From: Micrasema longulum | Lineage: Eukaryota > Arthropoda > Insecta > Trichoptera > Brachycentridae | Direction: 5' to 3' | Assembly (NCBI GenBank): GCA_022494885.1 | Contig: JAGVSM010002988.1 | Span: 1-64,000 of the forward strand | DNA: 64,000 nt | Part shown: one piece after another, positions 33,786 through 44,483 of the stretch | Layout of the letters: every line of letters begins with the position of its first letter | How positions within the stretch are numbered: the first letter of the stretch is position 1 | The notes under the pieces: generated by a model | What the model saw: the letters and a program-made list of their open reading frames with translations, nothing else | The model's database searches: none | Told to the model about the DNA's origin: nothing | Translations under genes and position numbers: made by a program

Positions 33786-33929
33786 TCGCTCTCTGATACA
33801 ATAAAAGATTTTTAAAAATATGATAAATGAAGAAAATACAAAGAATAAAAAAAGTAGCCCTCGATGACGATCTTTTTGCTTTATTCGGAGGTACTAAGGA
33901 ACGCGCGATTGACGTGGGAGAATTGATAA

Positions 33930-34300
33930 TGATGTCCACATAACCACATGCTTTACTTATGAACGGATTTAGATTGTAGCGGAGAGCATAGTACTTAATA
34001 AACATAAACATTATCGGGTTGCCAAACTGGAACGTCTTTTTCAGTTGGCAAACCTGATACGAACCTAACTTCACTCTATACGAGGTTCTAAATGACACGT
34101 GAAATGACATCGCTCGCATTTCTTCTCGATCTTTCGTTTCCTCCGCGCTTGGCTAGTTTTAACTATATTGTAAATTCCTTTTGATAAATTGTATGGTAAT
34201 ATAGTGTGTAACTTCCAGTAACAAATACTTCATATCTTATCCGTGTTCATCTTTATAATCCGCACTCACAAATCGATATCATATAAATGGTGACCCCGAC
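33930..34300 (+). mobile_element. Probable solo LTR with primer-binding site
   Basis: A candidate LTR from TGATGTCCACATAACC (33930) to CGATATCA (34281), followed six bases later by TGGTGACCCCGACATG at 34288, the primer-binding-site sequence typical of insect BEL/Gypsy-type LTR retrotransposons. No gag or pol reading follows and no second LTR was found, so it is a truncated 5' end or near-solo LTR. LTR borders are inferred from the TG...CA rule. Confidence 0.5.
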
Positions 34301-34380
34301 ATGAAAAGAGTAGAAAGAAGTAATAAATATATAAGAAACCCTTCGTTTTGGACTTTTTTTTCCAACCGTCTTTTGCTTTT

Positions 34381-34760
34381 GACCTAATAAAGCTCAGCCA
34401 AAATCAAGTGAGAGTTATTACCAGAGCCCGCCCAGAGCACTGCAGATTGAATACCTTGCTAGAATAAACCTTTCCAAAACTTCTAGATGTAGGTTCTGCA
34501 GTGCAGGTGAGGAAACACCTTTACACATTCTATGTGAATATGATGCTTTACATCATAAAAGGATCCTCACCCTCGAAGAACCACTGGTTAAATCTGATGA
34601 TGTTAAAGATCTCGCCCCCTACCTAATAGCCCGATACTTTACGGATCTGGGCTTGAAAGGCGAGATTTGGCAATATGTAAACTCTTGCCTTTCACACAAG
34701 AGCCAGGCACTTAATAGACTTGAGCTTGGAGGGCGAAAACAATACGGTCTTTGCCTTTGA
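34381..34760 (+). pseudogene. LINE ORF2 C-terminus with zinc knuckle (second clade)
   Basis: Plus strand, first frame LIKLSQNQVRVITRARPEHC, RLNTLL, then one frameshift near 34465 to ARINLSKTSRCRFCSAGEET, PLHILCEYDALHHKR, continuing open to a TGA at 34758 (ending GGRKQYGLCL). 'L..Q.R..TGHC.LN' with C-x2-C..E.T..H-x2-C is the RNase H end plus CCHC knuckle of Jockey/I-type ORF2. A single break in ~125 codons suggests moderate age. No RT core upstream. Confidence 0.82.
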
Positions 34761-34949
34761 TAAAGTTTTTATTTCGTTCCAAACACCTGTTTGAATCATG
34801 AATTTCTATCTACTATAGTTAACACGTTTTTATTGTATTAGTAGACATTAATTTCGATATGAAATAAGAAAGATTTTTTTAATTCCCGATAGTTTTAATT
34901 AGATAATCATTTTGATAATGTAATAATTTAAATTTACAAATAAGTTGCT

Positions 34950-35205
34950 AATTAAAAATACTTGTTCCGCTTATTTTTTCGACCAATTAGCACTGTCACC
35001 CTCTAATGGGCATCTTCAGACTGGTAGACATTATACAGTGTAAGGATAATTCATATAAAACTAAATATTATCTTAAGTATAAGTACATTAAAAAATAACT
35101 TGAAAGATATACAATACGTCATATTTTAATGAAACAGAATGGGACACATTATTGAAACATGTGTTGGCGGTGTACTGTAAGAGAAGATTCTATTCTATAA
35201 TTAGT
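34950..35205 (-). mobile_element. Penelope-like family B 3' end, copy 1
   Basis: About 255 bases matching 36100-36355 in direct orientation (CACCCTCTAATGGGCATCTT, ACATTATACAGTGTAAGGAT, GAAACAGAATGGGACA, GTTGGCGGTG). In the other copy this segment is continuous with PLE coding, so it is taken as a PLE 3' end on the minus strand. Confidence 0.65.
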
Positions 35206-36099
35206 AACTTATATGTAAATATTTGTTTTAACATCATTACAATAGAATTTGTTATTACATCATAAAGAATTGTCAATAAATAATTTAAATAGGATAATTA
35301 TTTATTCTTTTGAGACTTCGGAGCGGTACGGCGTGATACATGTAATAATTATAGTTGTTGCAACAAAAGTTATCCCTATTCAAAATAAATTTGATAAATG
35401 CTGAATTCAATTATTGACACCACCGCCACCTGTTTAGACAAGACGCTAACAATGGCATACAACAGTGCAACAGTATTTGACATTTTATCGTAGACACCTG
35501 TGCATGCATATGATCTGAAACCTTACGATTGTTTTAACGTTTTACAAAAGAAATCTGAATTGCAAGCATGTTTGTCGATACGATACATAAAGCTATCTAC
35601 TTCCGTTAGCTTTGGTTAAAGCTGCATTCCATTGATTGCGGACACCTGTGTAGATATGAGAAACCACGTTGGTCATTTCCGAAAACTTTTGCTTTCTGAC
35701 AAACGGTAATAAAAACACGCGGTACGCTAATAATCGATTAACCGCGTGATTGGTGAGGAGAAGGGGAGATGCGGGATGTTGGATGTTGGATGCCAAATGC
35801 TGGAGAAATTCTTCTCTAACTATAGATCAGTGTGATACAGAGTCGGCAATGTGAATTTCAAGCGTAATTCGATCACATTTTTTAATATACCCGTTCGATT
35901 TATTCACCAGATATACCGGCTAGTCAACAAAATTCACAAATCAAGCAAATCTGAATCTTCGCTTCTAATTTTTTTTGAAGAAAAACAAAATAAAAAATTA
36001 TGATTAATTTATTTTTCTCCATATAGACTTGCATAGTAAACGAGACAAAAAAAATAGCAATATTATTGATGAGATAACTTATGTTTACATATAATTTAC
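35206..36099. other. Intron spacer with one unassigned frame (35593-35796, minus)
   Basis: The minus frame MASNIQHPASPLLLTNHAVN..., ending NQWNAALTKANGSR, has a balanced composition unlike its neighbours, but no family, splice pair or repeat partner was recognised. It lies inside the intron 33106-46053. The rest is AT-rich. Confidence 0.3.
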
Positions 36100-36600
36100 T
36101 AATTAAAAATACTTGGTACACTTCCACTTTTTTTTAACCAATTAGCGCTTTCACCCTCCAATGGGCATCTTCTGACTGGTAAACATTATACAGTGTAAGG
36201 ATAATTGATATAAAACTAAATATTATCTAAGTGTAGGTACATTTTAAAATAAGTTAAAAGAGATACAATACGTAATATTTCAATGAAACAGAGTGGGACA
36301 AATTATTAAAACATTTGTTGGCGGTGAACTTTAAGAGAGGATTCTATTCTATGAAAATATTTATTGTTTTACTACAAAATCCAACTAAGGGGACTCTAAT
36401 GGGTGAGTTTTTGAATTCTATCTGCTGATTTATTAAAATTATATCGCTATTATTTTTGATCCTATTTATTCCTAAAATTTATCTAACTTCGGACCTTTAT
36501 GTTCTACATATAAAATTTTAATGTCTTTTGATTCGTCAAAATTATGTTTTAATTCATTTAGATGTGATGCGTAGTTTGATATATTGTTATTTTAAGGCTA
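36100..36600 (-). mobile_element. Penelope-like family B with GIY-YIG C-terminus, copy 2
   Basis: On the minus strand from about 36590: NISNYASHLNELKHNFDESK, DIKILYVEHKGPKLDKF, then after a frameshift SDIILINQQIEFKNSPIRVP. This is the 'FAxHL...H.F......ILH...KG.KLD..E..EI.....LNxQxEFKxSPL' C-terminal stretch of PLE proteins. The 3' flank (36100-36360) repeats at 34950-35205. The GIY-YIG strands and the RT are cut off. Confidence 0.75.
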
Positions 36601-37464
36601 TAGTCGGGTAAAACGCACAAAAAATGAGGAAATCATACGATTTTACCACTTTAAAACAAATGTTAATTAAAAATCGTGCACTAATAAAATAAAAACAATA
36701 TTTTTTAGAGGTATTTCTACTAAAAAATATACTTAAAAGTTTTATTTAACTAAAATATACATACTTTTAGACCGGCAGATAGCGCCATTTCAAATTTAGA
36801 CGAAACTTTGATATCTCGATTCTTATATAAAGACTATGTATTGAACTTAATTTTTTTCCAATAATATATGGATAAAAAATTTTAAATTAAAATAACGGAT
36901 TTTAAATCTTATTTTTGGTTTTTGAAAAGAAATACAACAATTTTTAATCACATAAATTTTGTGACATTTCCCGTTATTTCTACGTAAAATAATGCCTTCG
37001 GTAATACTTAAAAAAAATAAGGTATTTAAATATTTTAATCAAAATCTTTATTTATAAAAAAGTTTTCTATTATTTTTTTTAAGAAGATGATTCTGGTTGT
37101 AATATTTAATTTCTAACAATATCTTATTAAGGTTGTTATTACCATCATACCGGTACCGGTAAGGGCTGGCAATCGATACAAGCTACTTTCTGTCTCGAAA
37201 AAATATACCATTCCACCGAGGAAATTCTTATTGCTCAACAACGAAACTAATTTCTCCGTAATACCACCCGTTCAAAGCCACGGGTAAAAGCTGGCAGTAT
37301 ATAACTCTATGCAATGTCGAGCTGAAGTCTCTTGAAAGAGTCTCTTTCCTTAGACAAAATCACATTACAAATAACTAACAAATAAATTTTACAACAATTT
37401 CAAAGTATTATTTTGAACTGATAATAATATTTACAGTTTGCACAAAGTGTTATATTGCGAAGAA
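36601..37464. other. AT-rich spacer with a Helitron-like (H2) tail
   Basis: At about 37155-37305 GGCAATCGATACAAGCTACT, TTTCTGTCTCGAAAAAA and CCACGGGTAAAAGCTGGCAG match the right half of the H2 element at 50732-51212. Otherwise AT-rich without features. Confidence 0.5.
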
Positions 37465-37850
37465 CATTAAAGCGGTCCACATTCATTTACAGATCTGTTA
37501 GGTGTACGGAGAACATGAGATAAGTGACCGCAGTGGTAAGGAGGTGGATAAGACTGTTCAATGAAGGTCGTGGTAATGTACACGACGACGAATGAAGTGG
37601 GCATCCATCTTAAATTAGTGATGAACTGGTTTATGCAGTCGAGAAAAAATAAAGATAAACGAAAGTTTCTAAGGAAAATTCCCAAATTTCGAGATCACTT
37701 TTTCATGAAATCATTGCACTCATCGGACATTGGTGCCAAGAAGTTTGACAATGACAAGAAGTCGACATTGGAGGCGACACCCTTTGTCACAAGTGCCTCC
37801 TAAATAGTGAGAGTTATGTAGGAAAATAGTTTAAGGTCTGAAAATATAAA
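37465..37850 (+). pseudogene. mariner transposase, N-terminus joined to C-terminus
   Basis: Plus-strand blocks: IHLQIC, VYGEH then, after a frameshift, RWIRLFNEGRGNVHDDE, SGHPS and ISDELVYAVEKK, which is the helix-turn-helix N-terminus of mauritiana/irritans-type mariner transposases (RW...F..GR....DE.R.GRPS). Further on, CHKCLLNSESYVGK (37779-37820) resembles the family's last residues (DKCL...G.YVEK). The catalytic middle is absent, so this looks like a deletion derivative. Terminal inverted repeats were not identified. Confidence 0.72.
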
Positions 37851-38190
37851 CACTGTATTTTTTTTTCTCAATATATTTTTTTGTTTTCTTTAACCTGTGC
37901 AATTGAACTTGCTTCCTAGATCTACAAAAAATATATGTTAATCGGAAATCGACAAAAATTTTATTCAGCTTTAAATGTTGTAGTACTTCAAAAAAATCCA
38001 ATGGTTGAAATACGAGTTTTTGCACAATCTTTCTTAACATTTAACATAACGTGTGAAAAAACTACCCCGAGAAACTGTGTGGTAACGTGAGGTTACCTTA
38101 GGTAACCCGAGATTAGGAAATGATTACCAGATAAAAACAGTATTTTTTCATCTAATTAAATTTATGTCTGTCTTGCTTAATACTTAATTA
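37851..38190. other. AT-rich spacer
   Basis: Nothing recognised. Confidence 0.4.
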
Positions 38191-38640
38191 GAGACCCCAT
38201 GAACATAAAAGGAAAGTGGAGAGACCACAGAGGAGCTGGACTGACGATATCGTTGAACTCGTGGGAAGAGGCCTACATCCAGCAGTTGATTGAAACGGAC
38301 TGATACGAAGAAGGAGAAGAAGTGCGTCTTGCTTAATGATCTAATAATGTCAGAATCTGCTTTAAAAGGAAGAAAATAAGGAGATTCCGATTTGCTTGGA
38401 AAAGAAAACATATAAATCACGTATACTGCCAGTGACGACATACGCATTAGAGACCATGGCCCTTACCAAAAGAGATTTAAAAAAGCTCAAATGCACACTG
38501 CTATCCATGGAAAGATCCATGCTTTGTCTGAAGCCCAAGAGACAGAATAAGAAACGAGAAAATTAGGAACAGAACCAGAATAGCGGATATCATGTTGCAA
38601 GACATGACCCCACAAGATGAACCCCTAAAATTTTAAGGTG
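38191..38640 (+). pseudogene. LINE RT C-terminal fragments feeding the tandem array
   Basis: Two pieces of one LINE clade. 38195-38310 reads ERPQRSWTDDIVELVGRGLH PAVD-type sequence, the 'GRPxxRWTDDI' tail. 38380-38620 reads back through an upstream part: 'TYGAETW'-like residues (decayed), PLPKEI, MERSM-like, then RDRIRNEKIRNRTRIADIML, the conserved 'SLRDRIRNExIRxRTxVxDI' block. The second piece runs directly into the array at 38640. Several stops and shifts. Confidence 0.75.
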
Positions 38641-40345
38641 GAGACCTAGGGAGAACAAGAGAGGCGTCAAAAGACCTTTAAAATGATGGTACGCTGTGGG
38701 GGGTAAAAATTAACTTCAAGCAGCAACCGACCGAAAGAATTGGAAGGCTGTGGAAAAGGCAGTGGAAGAAGAATTTGATATTTTTCATTTTTAGTGATCC
38801 TGATGGGCCTAGGGAGAACAAGAGAGGCGTTGAAAGACCTTTAAAAAGATGGTCTGCTGTGAGAGGTGAAAATTAACTTTAAGCAGCAACCGACCGAAAG
38901 AAATGGAAGGATGTGGAAAAGGCCTTTATCCAGCAGTGGAAGAAGAATTTGATATTTTTTCATTTTTAGTGATCCTGATGGACCTAGGGAGAACAAGAGA
39001 GGCGTCGAAAGACCTTTAAAAAGATGGTCCGCTGTGGGGGGTAAAAATTGACTTCAAGCAGCAACCGACCGAAAGAAATGGAAGGCTCTGGAAAAGGCAG
39101 TGGAAGAAGAATTTGATATTTTTCATTTTTAGTGATCCTGATGGACCTAGGGAGAACAAGAGAGGCGTTGAAAGACCTTTAAAAAGATGGTCTGCTGTGA
39201 GAGGTGAAAATTAACTTTAAGCAGCAACCGACCGAAAGAAATGGAAGGATGTGGAAAAGGCCTTTATCCAGCAGTGGAAGAAGAATTTGATATTTTTTCA
39301 TTTTTAGTGATCCTGATGGACCTAGGGAGAACAAGAGAGGCGTTGAAAGACCTTTAAAAAGATGGTCTGCTGTGAGAGGTGAAAATTAACTTTAAGCAGC
39401 AACCGACCGAAAGAAATGGAAGGATGTGGAAAAGGCCTTTATCCAGCAGTGGAAGAAGAATTTGATATTTTTTCATTTTTAGTGATCCTGATGGACCTAG
39501 GGAGAACAAGAGAGGCGTCGAAAGACCTTTAAAAAGATGGTCCGCTGTGGGGGGTAAAAATTGACTTCAAGCAGCAACCGACCGAAAGAAATGGAAGGCT
39601 CTGGAAAAGGCAGTGGAAGAAGAATTTGATATTTTTCATTTTTAGTGATCCTGATGGACCTAGGGAGAACAAGAGAGGCGTTGAAAGACCTTTAAAAAGA
39701 TGGTCTGCTGTGAGAGGTGAAAATTAACTTTAAGCAGCAACCGACCGAAAGAAATGGAAGGATGTGGAAAAGGCCTTTATCCAGCAGTGGAAGAAGAATT
39801 TGATATTTTTTCATTTTTAGTGATCCTGATGGACCTAGGGAGAACAAGAGAGGCGTTGAAAGACCTTTAAAAAGATGGTCTGCTGTGAGAGGTGAAAATT
39901 AACTTTAAGCAGCAACCGACCGAAAGAAATGGAAGGATGTGGAAAAGGCCTTTATCCAGCAGTGGAAGAAGAATTTGATATTTTTCATTTTTAGTGATCC
40001 TGATGGACCTAGGGAGAACAAGAGATGCGTCGAAAGACCTTTAAAAAGATCGTCCGCTGTGGGGGGTAAAAATAAACTTCAAGCAGCAACCGACCGAAAG
40101 AAATGGAAGGCTGTGGAAAAGGCAGTGAAAGAAGAATTTGATATTTTTTCATTTTTAGTGATCCTGATGGACCTAGGGAGAACAAGGGAGGCGTCGAAAG
40201 ACCTTTAAAAAGATGGTCCACTGTGGGGGGTAAAAATTAACTTTAAGCAGCAACCGACCGAAAGAAATGGAAGGATGTGGAAAAGGCCTATATCCAGCAG
40301 TGGAAGAAGAATTCGATATTTTTTCATTTTTGGTGATCCTGATGG
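38641..40345 (+). repeat. Tandem array from a LINE 3' coding end, with higher-order structure
   Basis: About ten tandem units, each with CCTGATGGACCTAGGGAGAA, AAGACCTTTAAAAAGATGG, AGCAGCAACCGACCGAAAG and GAAGAATTTGATATTTTT. Taking AGTGATCC as marker (38793, 38968, 39131, 39306, 39481, 39644, 39819, 39993, 40157, 40332), the spacings are 175, 163, 175, 175, 163, 175, 174, 164, 175. The long type (A) has GGCCTTTATCCAGCAGTGG and GTCTGCTGTGAGAGG; the short type (B) lacks CTTTATCCAGCA-like bases and has GTCCGCTGTGGGGGG. They alternate B-A-A, a ~513-bp higher-order unit. Each unit encodes the LINE end ERPLKRWSAV...AATDRKKWKD, EKAFIQQWKKN. The 90-codon frame at 39939-40208 is a by-product. Confidence 0.95.
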
Positions 40346-40861
40346 ACAAAATATTTCATTTAAAGTTATATAATAATTCTAAATATGTCACACAATTTTT
40401 TTCTTATGCGTAAAAGTTTAGTTGAAGATTACAAAAAAAGTGGTAATATTCATAGTTGTTGCCAAGATTAAAATAAATTATTTTAAAGTGTTTTTTGATT
40501 AATATAAGTAACAAAATATCAGTAAATGGTTGACCACAAATACCAAAAGCTTTAAATATTAATAATATACAAAATATCAGTTTGGCAGGTTGTCTAGTTC
40601 GGCCCTGTAGGGGCCATCATACCGAAAGAGAAATTTATTGACTTTTCTTATCGCGCAGATATATAATAACTATGGCTGCTCGCGATCAGATATAGACAAC
40701 ATTTTAACAGCGGACCAAAAATGACCTCATGATTTTTTATATTTGATTTTACGATACGCCCAAGGGGCATTTACAAAAATAATACAGGTAAGTACTAACA
40801 TAGCAATAATATTACAAATAAACAAAACGATTTTTTTCAAAGGCATGTAGAAACCTTATCG
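40346..40861. other. AT-rich spacer with M2 scrap
   Basis: 40530-40580 carries an M2 end (AAAGCTTTAAATATTAATAA). A GTTCGGCCCTGTAGGGGCC segment at 40600 resembles one at 48230-48295. No gene. Confidence 0.4.
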
Positions 40862-41127
40862 CTCTCGTGATAATGGTCAGCGTGTTTGCCCACCATGCAA
40901 GAGGTCTTGGGTTCGATTGATGACATGGTGAATTTGAAATATTTTTTTTAAAGGGTGTTTTTACACTAGAATATTTCAAAGTCCCTGGACTGGTACATGA
41001 AGCGAAAGACTAATCATCTTACCTTCATGTAACAAAAAATATCAAGATACATTGCGATTGGTGTACCAATACAGTGCCTTATGCACCATTCGGTGTGGAA
41101 AGGTAATGATGATGATGATGCAGAAAC
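40862..41127 (+). repeat. SINE3 full copy
   Basis: Head with ATAATGGTCAGCGTGTTTGC, B box GGGTTCGATTGATGAC, body AGTCCCTGGACTGGTACATG and AAAGACTAATCATCTTACC, tail GATGATGATGATG. The minus frame at 41014-41424 runs through it and has no meaning. Confidence 0.9.
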
Positions 41128-41439
41128 CAAAAAAGCATGTTGCAATGAAAAATCCAAAGTAAAACTGCGAAAAAAAAAAGAAAAATATGGATATAATGTA
41201 AGATTAACAGTTAAATAGAAAAAACAGCAGGAATATAAAGTGAATAAAAAAAGTGTTGGAATTAAAAAGGAAATTGTAATTATTAAAAAAAAGGGCATTG
41301 ACAATAAAAAAAATGAAAAAAAAAATGCAGTAAGTGTATAACATAATGATATATATGGTACACATATTAAAAATATTTTCAAAAAATATACCAACTCTTC
41401 AAAAAAACGGAAAAAAAATTGCATGAAAAAGAAAGTTTT
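41128..41439. other. A-rich spacer
   Basis: Strongly A-rich on the plus strand; nothing recognised. Confidence 0.4.
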
Positions 41440-41620
41440 TAATAGACTTTCATAATTGGCGTTAAACAGTGTATTTAAGATCGAATTTGTTGCAATGGAG
41501 AGGAAGAATATTTTCGAGAAGGGAATATGAAAGTCTTGGCATTTACAGGACTTATGCCCTGTCTTATGCTAGTTTAAATGTCCACTTTACACTCTGTTTA
41601 ACATCCACATCCACAAAAGT
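41440..41620. repeat. M1 MITE left arm
   Basis: TTGTTGCAATGGAGAGGAAG, GAGAAGGGAATATGAAAGTC, GGCATTTACAGGACTTATG and CCACTTTACACTCTGTT follow the M1 left arm. No right arm. Confidence 0.7.
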
Positions 41621-42426
41621 CAAACGAATAAGGTAAAGAATTTTAAATTAAAATCTATTTCACTCGTGTACTAGTTATTGAGAAAAAATGATAATCTGTA
41701 TCCTATAGGACACGTTGCCAAGAAGAGGTTTGAAGCGCCTGGCTGCTGAGTGCAGGGATAGTTTTCTCATTTTCCTAAATCTATCCAGTATTCGTATTAC
41801 AATCACCAATACTTATATTACGTATTTTCATTTCTTTCGATTTGTTTCCCGTTGCAAGGGAAAAACAAAGTTTTCAAAATCAAAAGTTTTATTATCTTCT
41901 AGTCTTTTTGGGATTTTTTTCGACCGCTGGCAATCTCCGATTGCAGACCCCTGGAGCGAAGAATTTTGCTCACAAATGGGTGTCGGTGCGATTTAAAATT
42001 CACTGCACTTCAATAATACGTATGCATACTCGTGTATGACCATGTTACAGACGGACACACATACACTCTCTCGATCATAATGACTCACGCTATAATATAA
42101 CAGATTTAACTCACTATTGGCGTAATAATGAAATGATAACTGCAGTTAATTAACTATTTTTATTTAATTTTTGGCGAAATTTCAGCGATGATTGTGAGCA
42201 TTAAGAGAAATTTTCCAAAACACGCAGTTTAGCCAATTTTATTTTTAAAAACAAAACCGTCATCTCAGAGGTCATTAATTAAAACTTAACACGACTTCTT
42301 TCATATCCAACCCCAGGAAGAACTTCCTGGTAAACCGAGTTGTGAAGCAATGAAATAGTCTTCCCGATAAAGTGATTGGTGCACTCTTGGTTAATGAGTT
42401 CAAAAACGACTCAAACAAACACATAA
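41621..42426. other. Spacer, no gene recognised
   Basis: The overlapping plus frames at 41715-42039 lack known motifs or clear splice pairs. Confidence 0.35.
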
Positions 42427-42592
42427 AAGGCGTCCGTGGTGAAGTGGTCAAGACGTTTGACTCACACACAGAAGCTTCCGGGTTTGATTCCCGATGAGAA
42501 CCCAAAAATTAAAAACGTGATATTTCTCAAGCCTGGATGCTCCGTGATGTAATTCACCACTGAAATTAAACCTCCTGGGTTATGGTGCAAAA
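42427..42592 (+). repeat. SINE1 copy
   Basis: GGCGTCCGTGGTGAAGTGGT head, B box GGGTTTGATTCCCGA, body GATGTAATTCACCACTG and AAACCTCCTGGG. Parallel to 22169-22352 with about 10-15% divergence. It ends at the border of a PLE. Confidence 0.88.
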
Positions 42593-42599
42593 AAAAACT

Positions 42600-43010
42600 T
42601 GTAATCAATATGTAATATTTTTGGTTGATCTCGTGTAAGTTGAATTTGTTCGGATGTTTCATCTACCATTGCAGGATCCACCTTCAAGGTAAACTGTGTG
42701 TTTTGTAGAAAAAAAAGTGTACCAGTAATTTGTACCGTGTCGCAATCGGCAGCAAATACATTTCATGTCATTTTTGTAATGTGCATCGCCGGGAACTATG
42801 TTGAATTTAATTTCAGCCCGTCGTCGTTGTTTATGATATTTGTGTGGGTGTTTGGGTATTTCAATCACCTCTTTTATTATTCGTGCACTGCAATTTCTAG
42901 GTTTATCCAAAATCTTTGGTTTGAAGGTGAAAATATGTCCAACTTAAACCCAACTTACACGGGATCACCCAAAAATGATACATATTGATAACAGTGACCG
43001 TGAAAATTTA
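42600..43010 (-). mobile_element. Penelope-like element family A, deleted copy
   Basis: Inverted termini at 42605-42710 (TCTCGTGTAAGTTGAATTTG, CATTGCAGGATCCACCTTC) and 42945-43010 (CCCAACTTACACGGGATCAC, GATAACAGTGACCGTGAAAA). The minus frame 42910-42659 keeps only the tail after the catalytic core: RIIKEVIEIPKHPHKYHKQR, IKFNIVPGD, with the residues seen in the 10220-10684 copy. The GIY-YIG strands themselves are deleted. Confidence 0.82.
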
Positions 43011-43107
43011 CGCACGTATTAAATTTATGTTTTCTTTTCAAATTTTTAAGCTTAAAACACAGTGCGTTCGATGTACATGTCAAATAAAAACAATAATAAA
43101 ATAAAGG
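43011..43107. other. Short spacer
   Basis: Nothing recognised. Confidence 0.4.
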
Positions 43108-43267
43108 GCCTTACTTATAAACTCGGCGTAAAGTTACACTTAAGTATGGTGGTTCACTTCAGATGGGAATACCATTATTATTGCAGTAGTAGAATAAGGT
43201 TGGTATTCCCATCCGAATTATACCACTATATTTAAGTGTAACTTTACGCCAAGTTTATAAGTAAGGC
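43108..43267. repeat. M3 foldback MITE, 160-bp near-perfect palindrome
   Basis: Arms of about 66 bases: GCCTTACTTATAAACTCGGC, GTAAAGTTACACTTAA, CAGATGGGAATACC on the left and GGTATTCCCATCCGAATT, TTAAGTGTAACTTTACGCC, AGTTTATAAGTAAGGC on the right, around a ~28-base loop. No ORF. Confidence 0.92.
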
Positions 43268-43734
43268 TCAAAGTCAAACAAAATAAATTTCACGCTTTAG
43301 GTGAATTTTCGAAAAGCAAGGTTCGGTTGGCTCGCACTGCCACGCGCTGCTGTTATATCATATACAGGCACTCTTGTCAAATATCAGAAATTAGATTTTT
43401 GACGCAAACTAGCGAGTGGTGATGTTCTATGTCCAGAGGTGGGCCAAAAACATCATGTCTATTATATTTATTAAAAATAAAATACTGCTGTCGGCACTGA
43501 TCGGCCACCACGTACCGCACACTGCATCTGAAAATAATGTCTTCTTGGAGGTGCTCAAATACAAATAAACAATACTTGCTTATTGCTGAATGAGAAAAGC
43601 TGCTTGAAGAAACTCTATATAATCGTATTGTATTGGCATGTATGTACAGATGAAGATCAAGAAAACCGAAATAAAATAGAGGCACTTCATTGCATTAACA
43701 AAAAGAGAGAAGCGAATTTGTCTATATATATTGT
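43268..43734. other. Spacer with a dispersed repeat
   Basis: 43490-43580 pairs with 9838-9935. The minus frame at 43377-43685 includes it and is not recognised. Confidence 0.4.
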
Positions 43735-44483
43735 ATTATTAGTAAACATTCAAGTTTCTTAATAAAAATTCTTAGTGGATTTTCATTGATATCTTTATAT
43801 GTATAATTTTTCTGTACGTGTGATGTCAGCAAACTCCTCCTAAAACGCTTAACCGATTTAAGTGCGGTTTTCAGTGAAATGTAGATCTTTGCGCTGCGCG
43901 TGTTCGTAGATATTAAAATTTTCAATCGAATCAGTTAAAAAAAGTTATAAGCATTTTTTTTTCATTTCATTTTTCCAGGGTTGCATTCGACGAGAATGCA
44001 AATTTAAAAAAATGGAAAGATGTTGTTTTATTGTGCTTATATAAAGTTTGTTTTTGAATGTTCACAAACAGCATTCGCTTTTTATGAATCCCAATCAGAT
44101 TATTTCCTTATAATGTCTTCCCATTTATTTATTTTTACTGGATTTTTGGTGAATCTAAAATAATATATACTCACATTCCATTCATTTTTGAAAATCGCAT
44201 TCATGAAAAAAGTGCAACCCTTTTGGTCAGATGAGCCGAGTTTGACATTTGCAAATAGATTTCTATATTTGAAAATGAATTATTTTATGTTTTGGAATTC
44301 AACCATAAACAAGTACCTCGGTACCTACTTAAATTCAATATTTGAATATTATTAATTTTGAGTTTTGAAATTCAATCATAAACAAGTACCTAGGTACTTA
44401 CTTATCAATTAAAAGTCTTTTTCCAAACTAATATCAGGCGAGCCAACGTTCGGGCAGGACAAGGTTTGTCGGGTGCGCTAGTT
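43735..44483 (-). mobile_element. Helitron-like H1 copy
   Basis: Minus-strand element beginning at 44483 with CTAGCGCACCCGACAAACC, GTCCTGCCCGAACG and TTGGCTCGCC, and ending with the conserved ACGCGCAGCGCAAAGATCTA, TTTCACTGAAAACCGCAC, ACACGTACAGAAAAATTATA. An internal ~90-base duplication carries AACAAGTACCT(C/A)GGTAC at 44311 and 44382. No coding; presumed non-autonomous. Confidence 0.75.

Noticed and set aside
37561..37803. 80-codon plus frame as a gene
   Set aside because: It is an out-of-frame reading over a mariner transposase relic whose motifs appear in other frames.
39939..40221. Frames of 89 and 70 codons as genes
   Set aside because: They lie wholly within the LINE-derived tandem array and cross its unit borders.
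38641..40345. CRISPR-like periodicity
   Set aside because: Repeat units of 163-175 bp without short repeats and unique spacers, in a eukaryotic genome; it is a satellite array.
41014..41424. 136-codon minus frame
   Set aside because: Reads through SINE3 antisense and A-rich sequence, giving Phe-rich nonsense.
42275..42662. Minus frames of 76 and 66 codons
   Set aside because: Antisense to SINE1 and the PLE terminus; no motif.
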